Assembly (NCBI GenBank): GCA_035524595.1
Contig: DATKOP010000016.1
Coordinates: forward strand, 1-48,405
DNA from: CAIKZZ01 sp035524595
GTDB lineage: Bacteria; Pseudomonadota; Gammaproteobacteria; Steroidobacterales; Steroidobacteraceae
Direction: 5' to 3'
Length of the DNA: 48,405 bases
Below the pieces are notes generated by a model, which did no database searches, had not been told where the DNA came from, and saw only the letters and a program-made list of their open reading frames with translations. Positions 25,277-35,997 of the stretch are shown one piece after another. The position numbers were made by a program, and so were the translations under genes. The stretch's first letter is position 1. Every line of letters begins with the position of its first letter.

Positions 25277-25999
25277 ATGGGCGACAGCAAGCGGGGCGGG
25301 CGGGGCGGCGGCGGGCGCAGGCCGCCGGGCGAGTTCACCCGGGTCCGGCGGCTCCCCGAGCTCGGCGCCTACGACGCGGCCACGATCCACGCGATCCTCG
25401 ACGCCGCCCCGAGCTGCGTCGTCGCGCACGTCGTCGACGGCCGGCCGGTCGCCACCCCGACGCTGCACTGGCGGATCGGTGAGCGGATCTACTGGCACGG
25501 CAGCGTCGCGAGCCGGATGCTGCGGACGAGTGCCGCCGGCGGGGAGGTCTGCCTCACGGTGATCCTCATGGACGGCTGGGTGCTGGCGCGCTCGGCATTC
25601 AACCATACCGCCAACTATCGCGCGGTCATGTGCTTTGGTCGACCGGAGGTCGTCGCCGACGCCGACAAGGCCGCGGCGCTCAGGGCCTTCGCCGACCACT
25701 GGTTCCCCGGCCGCTGGGACGCGCTCCGGCCGGTCAACAAGCGCGAGCTCGGCGCGACCCGGGTGCTGTCCATGCCGCTCGACATGGCCTCGGCCAAGGT
25801 GCGCACCGGCGGCTCGGGCGATCCGCCGCGCGACGAGGCCTGGCCGGTGTGGGCAGGCGTGGTCCCGTTCCGCCACGGCATCGGCACGCCGCTGCCGGAG
25901 CCCGGCCTCGCGGCGGGGCTCGCGCGCGCCCGCGTCGTGCCGCACGGCGGCCCGCGGCCGCCGCCGCGCAGGGCATCGAGGCCGCGGGGCCGCGGATGA
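25277..25999 (+). CDS. Pyridoxamine 5'-phosphate oxidase family flavin-binding protein
   Basis: A 240-aa cytosolic protein of the split-barrel flavin-nucleotide-binding family (Pyridox_ox_2 type, related to nitroimidazole-resistance proteins). Seen: FTRVRRLPELGAYDAATIHA, SCVVAHVVDGRPVATPTLHW, IYWHGSVASRMLRT (FMN-phosphate region), VCLTVILMDGWVLARSAFNH and NYRAVMCFGRPEVV. A basic Gly/Arg-rich N-terminal tail and Arg/Pro-rich C-terminal tail flank the fold. The ATG at 25277 has an excellent AAGGAGG site. The stop overlaps the amidase start (ATGA). It is the first gene of a PNPOx-amidase-permease operon. The redox substrate is unknown. Confidence 0.88.
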   Translation: MGDSKRGGRGGGGRRPPGEFTRVRRLPELGAYDAATIHAILDAAPSCVVAHVVDGRPVATPTLHWRIGERIYWHGSVASRMLRTSAAGGEVCLTVILMDGWVLARSAFNHTANYRAVMCFGRPEVVADADKAAALRAFADHWFPGRWDALRPVNKRELGATRVLSMPLDMASAKVRTGGSGDPPRDEAWPVWAGVVPFRHGIGTPLPEPGLAAGLARARVVPHGGPRPPPRRASRPRGRG

Positions 26000-27432
26000 G
26001 CGAGGAGCTCTGCTACCTCTCCGCCCGCGAGGCGGTGGACCGGTTTGCGGCGCGGCACCTGTCGCCGGTCGAGCTGATGAGCGCGCTGCTGGCCCGCGCC
26101 GAGCGGCTCGCGCCGGCCATCAACGCGACCACCGCGATCCATGCCGAGGCGGCGCTCGCCGCGGCGCGCGCCGCCGAGGCCCGCTACCGGGCCGGCACGG
26201 CGCGCGCGCTCGAGGGGGTCCCGGTCGCGATCAAGGAGGAGACCGCGGTGGCCGGCTGGCGGCGCACGATCGGCTCCTGGCTGCACGATGAGGTGGCCGC
26301 CGCCCACCACCCGATCGTCGACAAGCTGACCCGTGCCGGCGCGATCCCGCACCTGCAGACCACCAATCCCGAATTCTGCGTGATCCCGCAGACGCACTCG
26401 CGCCGCTTCGGCGTCACCCGCAATCCCTGGAATCCGGCGCTGACCCCCGGCGGCTCGAGTGGCGGCTCGGGCGCCGCGCTCGCCGCCGGGCTCGCGCCGC
26501 TCGCGACCGGCAGCGACATGGGCGGCTCGATCCGGATCCCGGCCGCACTCGCCGGGGTCTACGGCTACAAGCCGCCGTTCGGCCGGCTGGCGAGCACGCC
26601 GGGCGAGGAGCTGTTCGCCTTCGCGGTCGAGGGCCCGATGGCGCGCAGCTTCGACGACCTGGTGCTGATGCAGAACGTGCTCGCCGGGCCGCATCCGGCG
26701 AGCTACAGCGGCATGCCCGCGACGCGCCTGCCGGCGCGCTACCCGGATCTCGGCGGCGCACTGCTCGGCGTCGCCTGGCCGGCGGCGGGGCGCCCGCTCT
26801 GCCCCGACACGCGCCGCGGCCTCGAGGCCGCCGCCCGGCTGCTGGCGGGCGTCGGCGCGCGCATCGAGCCGGTGGAGCTCGACTGGGATCCGGCGGCGCT
26901 CGGCGCGACGCTGATCGAGGCCATCTTCGGGCTGTTCTTCGACGAGTACCTCGCGGCGTTCGACGCCGCCGCGCTCGAGCGCGCGACGCCCTACCTGCGC
27001 TGGCTGATCGACCGGCACCGTGGCCGGCGCAACTCGACCATGAAGGCGGCGACGCTCGCCTCGCGGCTGCACCAGGAGCTCGATGCCAAGCTCTGGAGCC
27101 GCGGCGGCAAGGCGTTGCTGTGTCCGACCGTGCTGACGACGGCGGTGCCGGCCGACTTCGACCCCTCGGCGGCCCGCAACCTCGAGATCGAGGGCGTCGC
27201 GGTCGACGGCTATCTCGGCTGGACCTTCACCCAGCCCTTCAACCTGCTGTCGCGCTACCCGGCGCTCGCGGTGCCGACGGGGCGCGCCGCCAGCGGCGTG
27301 CCGACCAGCCTGCAGATCGTCGGGCCGCCGTTCGGCGACGAGGCGGTGTTCGCGGTCGCCTTCCACCATGCGGCCGCGGCGGGGCTCGACCTCTTCCGCG
27401 GCAGCTTCCCGCCGCTCGCCGCCGCCGCCTGA
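25996..27432 (+). CDS. Amidase signature family hydrolase
   Basis: 478 aa, probably cytosolic. The complete Ser-cisSer-Lys triad of the amidase signature family is visible: K80 in VPVAIKEE, cis-Ser S154 in PGGSSGGSGAALAAG, and nucleophile S178 in GSDMGGSIRIPAALAG, with the family 24-residue spacing between the two serines. PALAVPTGRAASGVPTSLQI near the C-terminus is also typical. It starts in an ATGA overlap with the preceding gene and is followed 8 nt later by an APC permease, suggesting that the permease imports the amide or the hydrolysis product. GatA is excluded by the lack of gatB/gatC neighbours and by its overall divergence. Confidence 0.92.
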   Translation: MSEELCYLSAREAVDRFAARHLSPVELMSALLARAERLAPAINATTAIHAEAALAAARAAEARYRAGTARALEGVPVAIKEETAVAGWRRTIGSWLHDEVAAAHHPIVDKLTRAGAIPHLQTTNPEFCVIPQTHSRRFGVTRNPWNPALTPGGSSGGSGAALAAGLAPLATGSDMGGSIRIPAALAGVYGYKPPFGRLASTPGEELFAFAVEGPMARSFDDLVLMQNVLAGPHPASYSGMPATRLPARYPDLGGALLGVAWPAAGRPLCPDTRRGLEAAARLLAGVGARIEPVELDWDPAALGATLIEAIFGLFFDEYLAAFDAAALERATPYLRWLIDRHRGRRNSTMKAATLASRLHQELDAKLWSRGGKALLCPTVLTTAVPADFDPSAARNLEIEGVAVDGYLGWTFTQPFNLLSRYPALAVPTGRAASGVPTSLQIVGPPFGDEAVFAVAFHHAAAAGLDLFRGSFPPLAAAA

Positions 27433-27440
27433 GGTTGAGG

Positions 27441-28781
27441 ATGACCACCACCCCGGCGGCGCCGCCGCACGAGCTGAAGCGCACGCTCAGGTACTGGGAC
27501 CTGATCGTCTATGGCCTTGCCTACATCGCGCCAATCGCGCCCTTGTCGACACTCGGCTTCGTCTGGCAGGCCTCGCACGGCCTGATCGCGCTCGCCTACG
27601 TGCTCGGCGCCGTCTGCATGTACTTCACCGCGAAGAGCTACGCGGTGATGACCGAGGCGATCCCGACCGCGGGCTCGGTGTACGGCTTCGCGCGCCACGC
27701 GCTCGGCACCGTGCCGGGCTTCATCGCCGGCTGGATGATCCTGCTCGACTACCTGCTGATCCCGTCGTTCGTCTACGTGCTGATCGCGGTCGCGATGGAG
27801 ACGCTGGTGCCCGGCGTCGACCGCGCCGCGTGGATCGTGATCATGGTCGCGACCACGCTCGGCATCAACTGGTTCGGCGTCACGGTCACGACGCGCGCGA
27901 ACTTCGTCGCGGTCGGCGTGCAGGTCGTCGTGCTGCTCGCGTTCCTCGCGCTCGCGGTGCTCGCGCTCGGCCACGGCAAGGGCAACGGCGCGCTGACGCT
28001 GCGGCCGTTCTGGGAGGCGGGCCGCTTCGACGCCGGCGCGATCTTCGCGGCGACGTCGATCTCGGTGATGTCGTTCCTCGGCTTCGACGCGATCTCGACG
28101 CTGTCGGAGGAGGTCGAGGGCCACGACCGGCGCCTCGTCGGGCGCGCGATCATCGCGGTGCTGGTGATCTCGGGGGCGTTCTTCGTGCTCGTGACCTGGG
28201 TGCTCGGCAACCTCCTGCCGGGCATGCAGATCCGCGACCCGTCGGCAGCGGCCTTCGAGCTCGCCGGCTGGTCGATCGGCGCCTGGGCCGCGGCCGCGCT
28301 CGCCTGGGCCTACGTCACGGTGGTCGGGTTCTCGAACGCACTGCCGATGCAGGTCGGGGTCGCGCGCGTGCTGTACGCGATGGGGCGCGACCGGCAGCTG
28401 CCGCACGCGCTCGCGCGCGTGCACCCGCGCTACCACACGCCCTGGGTCGGCATGCTCGCGACCGCGGCGATCTCGCTCGGCGTCGCGCTCGCGATGCGCA
28501 ACATGATGGACGAGCTCGCGACGATCGTGAACTTCGGAGCGCTGTCGGGCTTCGTGCTGCTGCACGTGAGCGTGATCGCCCAGTTCGGCGTCAAGGGCCG
28601 CTCGCGGCAGCTGTTCGCGCACTGGCTCGCGCCGCTCGCCGGCATCGTCGTGGTCGGCGCGGTGTTCTCGGGAATGAGCGCGCTCGCGACCGAGGTCGGG
28701 CTCAGCTGGCTCGCGGTCGGGGTCGTCTACGGGCTCGTGCTGCACGCCCGCCACCGCGACGAGCTGTCGACCCCGCTCTAG
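27441..28781 (+). CDS. APC superfamily amino acid/polyamine permease
   Basis: A 446-aa inner-membrane transporter with about 12 hydrophobic helices. The TM1 motif WDLIVYGLAYIAPIAPLST and TM6 SVMSFLGFDAISTLSEEVEG are diagnostic of the amino acid-polyamine-organocation family. The start is ATG at 27441 with GAGGTTGAGG upstream. It is the last gene of the flavoprotein-amidase-permease operon; its final 4 nt overlap tail-to-tail with the HDAC-family gene. The substrate is inferred only from context (an amide, acylated amine or its product). Confidence 0.92.
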   Translation: MTTTPAAPPHELKRTLRYWDLIVYGLAYIAPIAPLSTLGFVWQASHGLIALAYVLGAVCMYFTAKSYAVMTEAIPTAGSVYGFARHALGTVPGFIAGWMILLDYLLIPSFVYVLIAVAMETLVPGVDRAAWIVIMVATTLGINWFGVTVTTRANFVAVGVQVVVLLAFLALAVLALGHGKGNGALTLRPFWEAGRFDAGAIFAATSISVMSFLGFDAISTLSEEVEGHDRRLVGRAIIAVLVISGAFFVLVTWVLGNLLPGMQIRDPSAAAFELAGWSIGAWAAAALAWAYVTVVGFSNALPMQVGVARVLYAMGRDRQLPHALARVHPRYHTPWVGMLATAAISLGVALAMRNMMDELATIVNFGALSGFVLLHVSVIAQFGVKGRSRQLFAHWLAPLAGIVVVGAVFSGMSALATEVGLSWLAVGVVYGLVLHARHRDELSTPL

Positions 28782-29908
28782 ACGGCGGCACCGCCGGCCG
28801 GAACCCGCGCCGCGAGCGCGGCGGCGGCGTCGATGACCGCCGCCTGGTGCGGCAGCAGCGCATGGCCCGCCATCTGCGAGAGCTCGCCGAGATAGGGATC
28901 CGCGGCGGGCGTGCGCACGCCGGCGAAGGTCTCGACGACGGCGAGGCCGCAGAACGGCACGTAGGCGTTCGAGTAGCCACCCTCGTGGGTCGCGACCACG
29001 CGGCCGCCGGCGCTCGCGTCGGCCGCGGCCAGCACCTGCCGGGCGAGCTCGCGGTAGGTGTCGCTGGTGCACAGCATGCGGCCGAGCGGGTCCATCGCGC
29101 TCGCATCGAGCCCCGAGGCGACGACGATCAGCTCCGGCCGGAAGCGCAGCAGCGCCGGCACCACCGCGCGCTCGAAGGCGGCGAGGTAGGCGCCGTGGCC
29201 GCTGCCCGCAGGCAGCGGCACGTTCAGGTTCGTGTACGCGGCGCGGCCGCGGCCGGTGACCTCGAGCCCGCCGGAGTCCACCGGGTAGCAGCGGTCCTGG
29301 TGCACCGAGATCGTCAGCACCGAGGCATCGTCGAGGAACGCGCTCTCGGTGCCGTTGCCGTGGTGCACGTCCCAGTCGACGACCGCGATCCGCGCCAGGC
29401 GGTGCGCACGCTGCGCGTGGCGGATCGCGAGCACGGCGTTGCCGAACACGCAGTAGCCGCGTCCCCGGTCGGCCTCGGCGTGGTGGCCGGGCGGGCGCAC
29501 CAGCGCGTAGGCGTTGCCGACCCGGCCGCTCAGGACCGCGTCCACGGCGGCGATGCAGCCGCCGGCCGACAGCAGCGCGATCTCGTAGCTGCCGGGACCG
29601 ATGGAGGCGCTGTCGCCGATCGCACCGCCGGCGCCTCTCGAGAGGCGTGCGACCTCGTCGATGTAGCGCGCGCTGTGGAAGGCCTCGAGCTCGGCGCGCG
29701 TCGCCGGGCGCGGCTCGATGCGCGTGAGCTCACTGAGCAGCCCGCTGACGTCGAGCAGCGACAGCAGGCGGCGCTTGGAGTCCGGCGACTCCGGGTGGCG
29801 GTCCGGCTGGGCGTAGGGGCTGCCGTCGGCGAAGCCCGCGCCGCTGCCGGCGTCGTGCCAGAAGTAGCGCTCGTGCGCGACCAGCCCGGTCTGTCGCGGC
29901 GTCGGCAT
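28778..29908 (-). CDS. Histone-deacetylase-family amidohydrolase (class II; acetylpolyamine deacetylase-like)
   Basis: A 376-aa zinc amidohydrolase. The charge-relay His pair is in LVRPPGHHAEAD (H142, H143). Zinc ligands are D180 and H182 in VVDWDVHHGNGTE and D268 in ASGLDASAMDPLG; the catalytic Tyr is in ATHEGGYSNAY. Bacterial class II members deacetylate acetylpolyamines or other small acetylated amines, so the name histone deacetylase describes only the fold. It lies downstream of the TonB-dependent receptor on the same strand, with a strong hairpin between them, and converges on the APC permease. Together they suggest uptake and deacylation of an N-acylated amine. Confidence 0.9.
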   Translation of the reverse strand: MPTPRQTGLVAHERYFWHDAGSGAGFADGSPYAQPDRHPESPDSKRRLLSLLDVSGLLSELTRIEPRPATRAELEAFHSARYIDEVARLSRGAGGAIGDSASIGPGSYEIALLSAGGCIAAVDAVLSGRVGNAYALVRPPGHHAEADRGRGYCVFGNAVLAIRHAQRAHRLARIAVVDWDVHHGNGTESAFLDDASVLTISVHQDRCYPVDSGGLEVTGRGRAAYTNLNVPLPAGSGHGAYLAAFERAVVPALLRFRPELIVVASGLDASAMDPLGRMLCTSDTYRELARQVLAAADASAGGRVVATHEGGYSNAYVPFCGLAVVETFAGVRTPAADPYLGELSQMAGHALLPHQAAVIDAAAALAARVPAGGAAV

Positions 29909-29916
29909 CGGACGGC

Positions 29917-29944
29917 GGGCGGGGCGGCAGTGGCCGCCCCGCCC
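29917..29944 (-). terminator. Terminator-like hairpin after the TonB-dependent receptor gene
   Basis: Perfect 12-bp arms GGGCGGGGCGGC and GCCGCCCCGCCC with a 4-nt loop fill the 42-bp gap between the receptor stop and the deacetylase start. There is no T-tract, so it may attenuate rather than end transcription. Confidence 0.6.
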
Positions 29945-29950
29945 GGTCGC

Positions 29951-32503
<2,553 letters not shown>

Positions 32504-32779
32504 ACTGCGATCCCCTTGACTCTGTGCGAGTTGCTGAGCGCGTCGCCCGCGCGACGCCGTACCGTGCGCGCCGTCCCCCCCTCGTTGGCGGCGCGCAACA
32601 CCGATACCGTCCCTAGCGTTTTGGGCGACGGTCCATCATTACCGTCGCCCCAGCACGGTACCCGAGAATGGCGCGGCTGCACAGAGGCGCGCGCGCGACA
32701 GCCGCGACGTCGCTGGCCAGCCGGGAGGCGCGATGCCAAGATCGCCCGTCCCGGCGGCTGCGGGCGTGAGGCGAGCGCA
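32504..32779. other. Divergent intergenic region between receptor and amidohydrolase
   Basis: 276 bp, no convincing gene. It contains the 10-bp inverted repeat described separately, which lies roughly mid-way between the two divergent starts, and near-repeats of the form ACCGT (for example TACCGTGCGCG, GATACCGTCCC). It presumably holds both promoters; no clear -35/-10 pair could be fixed. Confidence 0.5.
32623..32650. promoter_or_regulatory. Long perfect inverted repeat, candidate operator
   Basis: GGGCGACGGT (32623-32632) and ACCGTCGCCC (32641-32650), 10-bp perfect arms with an 8-nt spacer CCATCATT. It is placed between two divergent promoters, so a shared regulator site is likelier than a terminator: neither flanking gene ends here. 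Confidence 0.55.
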
Positions 32780-34813
32780 ATGGTTCATCGTGGCTTCAGG
32801 GATTGGATGAATGGCGTGGCGATCGGCCTGCTCGCCGGCCCGTCGCTGGCGGCTGCCGCCGCCCCGCTGCCGGCCGCGGACTTCGCGCTCACCGACGCCC
32901 GCATCTACACCGCCGCCGGCGGGCCGCTCGCCGAGGCGCTCGCGGTGCGCGGCGGGCGGCTCGTCTACGTCGGCAACGCCATGGGCCTCAAGCCCTTCCT
33001 CGGCGCGCACACGACGATCGAGCGCGGCGCCGGGCGGCTCGTGATCCCGGGACTCGCCGACACCCACATCCACCCGCTCGACATCGTCGACCTCGACGTC
33101 TGCGACCTCGACAGCCGGCCGATGCCGCTGCGCGAGCTGTCGGACTTCGTGCGCGCCTGCCTCGCGCGCTACCGGACGGCACCGGGCCAGCGGCTCATCG
33201 TCCACCAGTGGAACTACACGACCGGCAACCAACCCGATGCCGAGTACCCGACGCTGCGCGTGGCGCTCGACAAGGCCTCGACGCGGCACCAGATCGAGCT
33301 GCTGGGCAACGACGCCCACCACGCGGCGTTCAACAGCCTCGCGCTCGCGAGCGCGAAGAACGCACGGGGCGAGGTCGTCGGCATCTCGCGGGCCACGCTC
33401 GCCGGCGACTTCGCGCCCTATGCCAGGCTGGTCGGCGTCGACGCGGGCGGCGAGCCGAACGGCGCGGTCAACGAGGACGCGCGCTACGCGATCAACCCCA
33501 ACAGCATGCTCTACACCGAGCTCGAGGCGACCCTGAAGGTCGCCGAGCGCATCCCGGCGCGGCTCAACAGCGTCGGCATCACGGCGATGCTGGACGCGAT
33601 GGCCGCCCCCGACGGCCTCGCGGTGTACGACAGGCTGCTCGCCCGCCACCAGCTGACGGTGCGCACCACGCTCGCGCAGTTCTACGACCCGGCGCGCTTT
33701 CGCGGCGCCGACGGCCGGGTGGACTGGGACGCGATGCTCGCGCAGGCCAAGGCGGTGCGCGCCCGCTATGCCGGCAATCCGCTGCTCGACGCCGGCACCG
33801 TGAAGCTGTTCGCCGACGGCGTGCTGGAGGGCAACCCCTTCGCGGTGCCGCCGACGCTGCCGAACGGCGCGGTGCTCGAGCCGCTGCTGCAGCCGGTGTT
33901 CGCGACCGACGCCGCCGGTCACGCGACCGTCGCCGGCTACGTCGACACGGGCTCGGCGGTCTGCGCCGGCGTGCGCAGCGACCCGCAGCGCTACGCCGCC
34001 GCGGCCGAGATCGCTGGCTTCACCAAGGCCAACGGCTTCCATCCCGCCCAGTGCCAGATCTCGAGCGGCCAGCTGCAGCACGAGCGCGCCGTGATCCTCG
34101 AATTCGCGCGCCGCTTCCACCTCGCGGGCTTCAACCTGCACATCCACGTGATCGGCGACCGCGCGGTGCGCACCGCGATCGACGCGATCGAGGCGGCGCG
34201 CGCCGCCGACGGCGTGACGAGCACGCGCGATGCGCTCGCGCACGTGCAGCTCGCGCATCCCGACGACGTGCGGCGCATCGGCCGCGACCGGCTGTTCGTC
34301 GCCTTCACCTACGCGTGGGCGAACGCGGCGCAGGAGTACGACCTGACGGTGATCCCGTTCATCCAGAGGGTGGCCGGCAACAGCTACGCGGCGCTGCACG
34401 CGCCGGGCAGCTACTACGAGGAGAACGCCTACCCGTTCCGGGCGGTGCGCGACGCCGGCGCGATCCTCACCGCCGGTTCCGACGCGCCGGTCGAGACGCG
34501 CGACCCGCGGCCGTTCGTCAACATGGCCATGGCGCTCGCCCGCCACAGTCCGGGCGAGCCGCCGCTGAACGCCGCGCAGGCGATCACGATCGAGGACGTG
34601 CTGCAGGCGTACACGCTCAACGGCGCGCGCCTGCTCGGCCGCGAGCGCGAGACCGGCTCGCTCGAGGTCGGCAAGTCCGCCGACTTCGTGCTGCTCGATC
34701 GCGACCTGCTGGCGCTCGCGCGCGAGCGCGACTACGAGGCGATCGCCGCGACCCGGGTGCTCGGCACCTGGTTCGAGGGGCGGCGCGTGTACCGCGCCCC
34801 GGCCGCGCAATGA
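32780..34813 (+). CDS. Exported amidohydrolase family protein (YtcJ-like)
   Basis: 677 aa. An N-terminal hydrophobic segment ending PSLAAAAAPLPAA suggests export. The metal-dependent amidohydrolase fold is shown by GLADTHIHPLDIVD (HxH motif), LHIHVIGDRAVRTAID (His ligands), and ILTAGSDAPVETRDPRPF (Asp ligand), with the composite beta-sandwich SADFVLLDRDLLAL at the C-terminus. The YtcJ group often acts on N-formyl or other imide/amide bonds. ATG 32780 is used; an internal ATG (32807) would shorten the leader. It is divergent from the TonB-dependent receptor, so the receptor ligand and the hydrolase substrate may be the same compound. Confidence 0.9.
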   Translation: MVHRGFRDWMNGVAIGLLAGPSLAAAAAPLPAADFALTDARIYTAAGGPLAEALAVRGGRLVYVGNAMGLKPFLGAHTTIERGAGRLVIPGLADTHIHPLDIVDLDVCDLDSRPMPLRELSDFVRACLARYRTAPGQRLIVHQWNYTTGNQPDAEYPTLRVALDKASTRHQIELLGNDAHHAAFNSLALASAKNARGEVVGISRATLAGDFAPYARLVGVDAGGEPNGAVNEDARYAINPNSMLYTELEATLKVAERIPARLNSVGITAMLDAMAAPDGLAVYDRLLARHQLTVRTTLAQFYDPARFRGADGRVDWDAMLAQAKAVRARYAGNPLLDAGTVKLFADGVLEGNPFAVPPTLPNGAVLEPLLQPVFATDAAGHATVAGYVDTGSAVCAGVRSDPQRYAAAAEIAGFTKANGFHPAQCQISSGQLQHERAVILEFARRFHLAGFNLHIHVIGDRAVRTAIDAIEAARAADGVTSTRDALAHVQLAHPDDVRRIGRDRLFVAFTYAWANAAQEYDLTVIPFIQRVAGNSYAALHAPGSYYEENAYPFRAVRDAGAILTAGSDAPVETRDPRPFVNMAMALARHSPGEPPLNAAQAITIEDVLQAYTLNGARLLGRERETGSLEVGKSADFVLLDRDLLALARERDYEAIAATRVLGTWFEGRRVYRAPAAQ

Positions 34814-34892
34814 GGCGGCGCTTGCGCCGTGGCCGGGCCGCGGGCGATGCTGCCCGCCGGGCGGCGTGGGTGCCGACCGGGAGCGCTGCGAC

Positions 34893-35906
34893 ATGAACGA
34901 AGTGCCCGCCCTTCGACCGCGCCGGCTCTGGGGCGTGCCATTCGCGGTGCTCGCCGCGGCGCTCGCGGGCGGCTGCGCGCACCGCGGGCCGGCGGCCGGT
35001 GCGCAGCAGCCCACCTTTCGCGTCGAGGTGCCGGCGGGCGGGCCGCTGCGGGTCGTGCTCTACGGCGACAGCCGCTTCACCGCCGCGAGCGAGCGCGTGG
35101 CGAGCGCGCCGGCCGCGCGCCAGGCGCTGATCGCGCGCGTCGCGGCCGAGGCGCCCAACGCGGTGCTGCTGACGGGCGACGTGCCGTGGCACGGCGGCAC
35201 GGTCGCCGACTACGAGGTCTTTCGCGACGAGACCGCGGCCTGGCGCGAGCGGCGCCTCGCGGTGTACCCGGCGCTCGGCAACCACGAGTTCGCGCAGTGC
35301 GCCGAGGCCGACTGCCTCGAGAACTGGTGGAACGCCTTTCCGGCGCTGCGCGGCCGGCGCTGGTACTCGGTGTCGATCGGGCCGCGGCTGCGGGCGATCG
35401 CGCTCGACAGCGATGCCTCGCTCGAGGCGGGCGGCGCGCAGCGGGCCTGGCTCGAGGCCGAGCTCGCGGCGCTGCCGCCGGCGGTCGACTTCGTCGTGAT
35501 CTTCCTGCATCACCCGCCGGTGGCGGACCTGCAGAGCGGCCCTGCGGCGGACCACAACCCGCGGCCGAACGAGCGCGCGCTCGCGGCCTACCTCAAGGAG
35601 GCTGCGGCGCGCTCGCGCGCGCGCTTCGTGGTCGCCGGCGGCCACATCCACAACTACGAGCGCCACCTCGAGGACGGGATCGTCTACCTCGTCTCGGGCG
35701 GCGGCGGTGCGCGGCCCTACGAGGTGGTGCGGGGGCCGGCCGACCTGTACCGCGGGCCGGGCTTCCCGAACTTCCACTACCTGCGCTTCACGCTGGAAGG
35801 CCCGGTGCTGCGCGGCGAGATGGTGCGGCTCGAGGACTACGACGGACCGGCGCCCGGCCGCTGGCAGGAGCGCGACGCCTTCGAGCTGCGCGCTGCGGCC
35901 CGCTGA
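34893..35906 (+). CDS. Metallophosphoesterase lipoprotein (purple acid phosphatase-like)
   Basis: 337 aa. The signal ends VLAAALAGGC, a lipobox. The calcineurin-like ligand set is present in order: LYGDSR (Asp), LLTGDVPWHGG (Asp), ALGNHEFAQ (Asn-His), FLHHPPVAD (His) and GGHIHNYERH (His-x-His). The Tyr-rich flanks and GxHxHxYER ending resemble purple acid phosphatase domains. ATG 34893 (MNEVPALRPRR) is preferred over the upstream ATG 34866 since it directly precedes the basic n-region. It sits 79 nt after the amidohydrolase gene on the same strand. A periplasmic or outer-membrane-anchored phosphatase is expected; the substrate is unknown. Confidence 0.88.
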   Translation: MNEVPALRPRRLWGVPFAVLAAALAGGCAHRGPAAGAQQPTFRVEVPAGGPLRVVLYGDSRFTAASERVASAPAARQALIARVAAEAPNAVLLTGDVPWHGGTVADYEVFRDETAAWRERRLAVYPALGNHEFAQCAEADCLENWWNAFPALRGRRWYSVSIGPRLRAIALDSDASLEAGGAQRAWLEAELAALPPAVDFVVIFLHHPPVADLQSGPAADHNPRPNERALAAYLKEAAARSRARFVVAGGHIHNYERHLEDGIVYLVSGGGGARPYEVVRGPADLYRGPGFPNFHYLRFTLEGPVLRGEMVRLEDYDGPAPGRWQERDAFELRAAAR

Positions 35907-35997
35907 TCGCGCGCCGGCGCCCGCGCTACTGCGGTAAACCGTGGGCCGGCGACGGTCGGACCGGAGGCATAATCCGGGCCCGCCCCGAGGGAGCCTG

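Noticed and set aside
28778..29908. A true histone deacetylase role
   Set aside because: Bacteria lack canonical histones of this kind, and the family in bacteria acts on acetylpolyamines and other small acetylated amines; the name reflects fold only.
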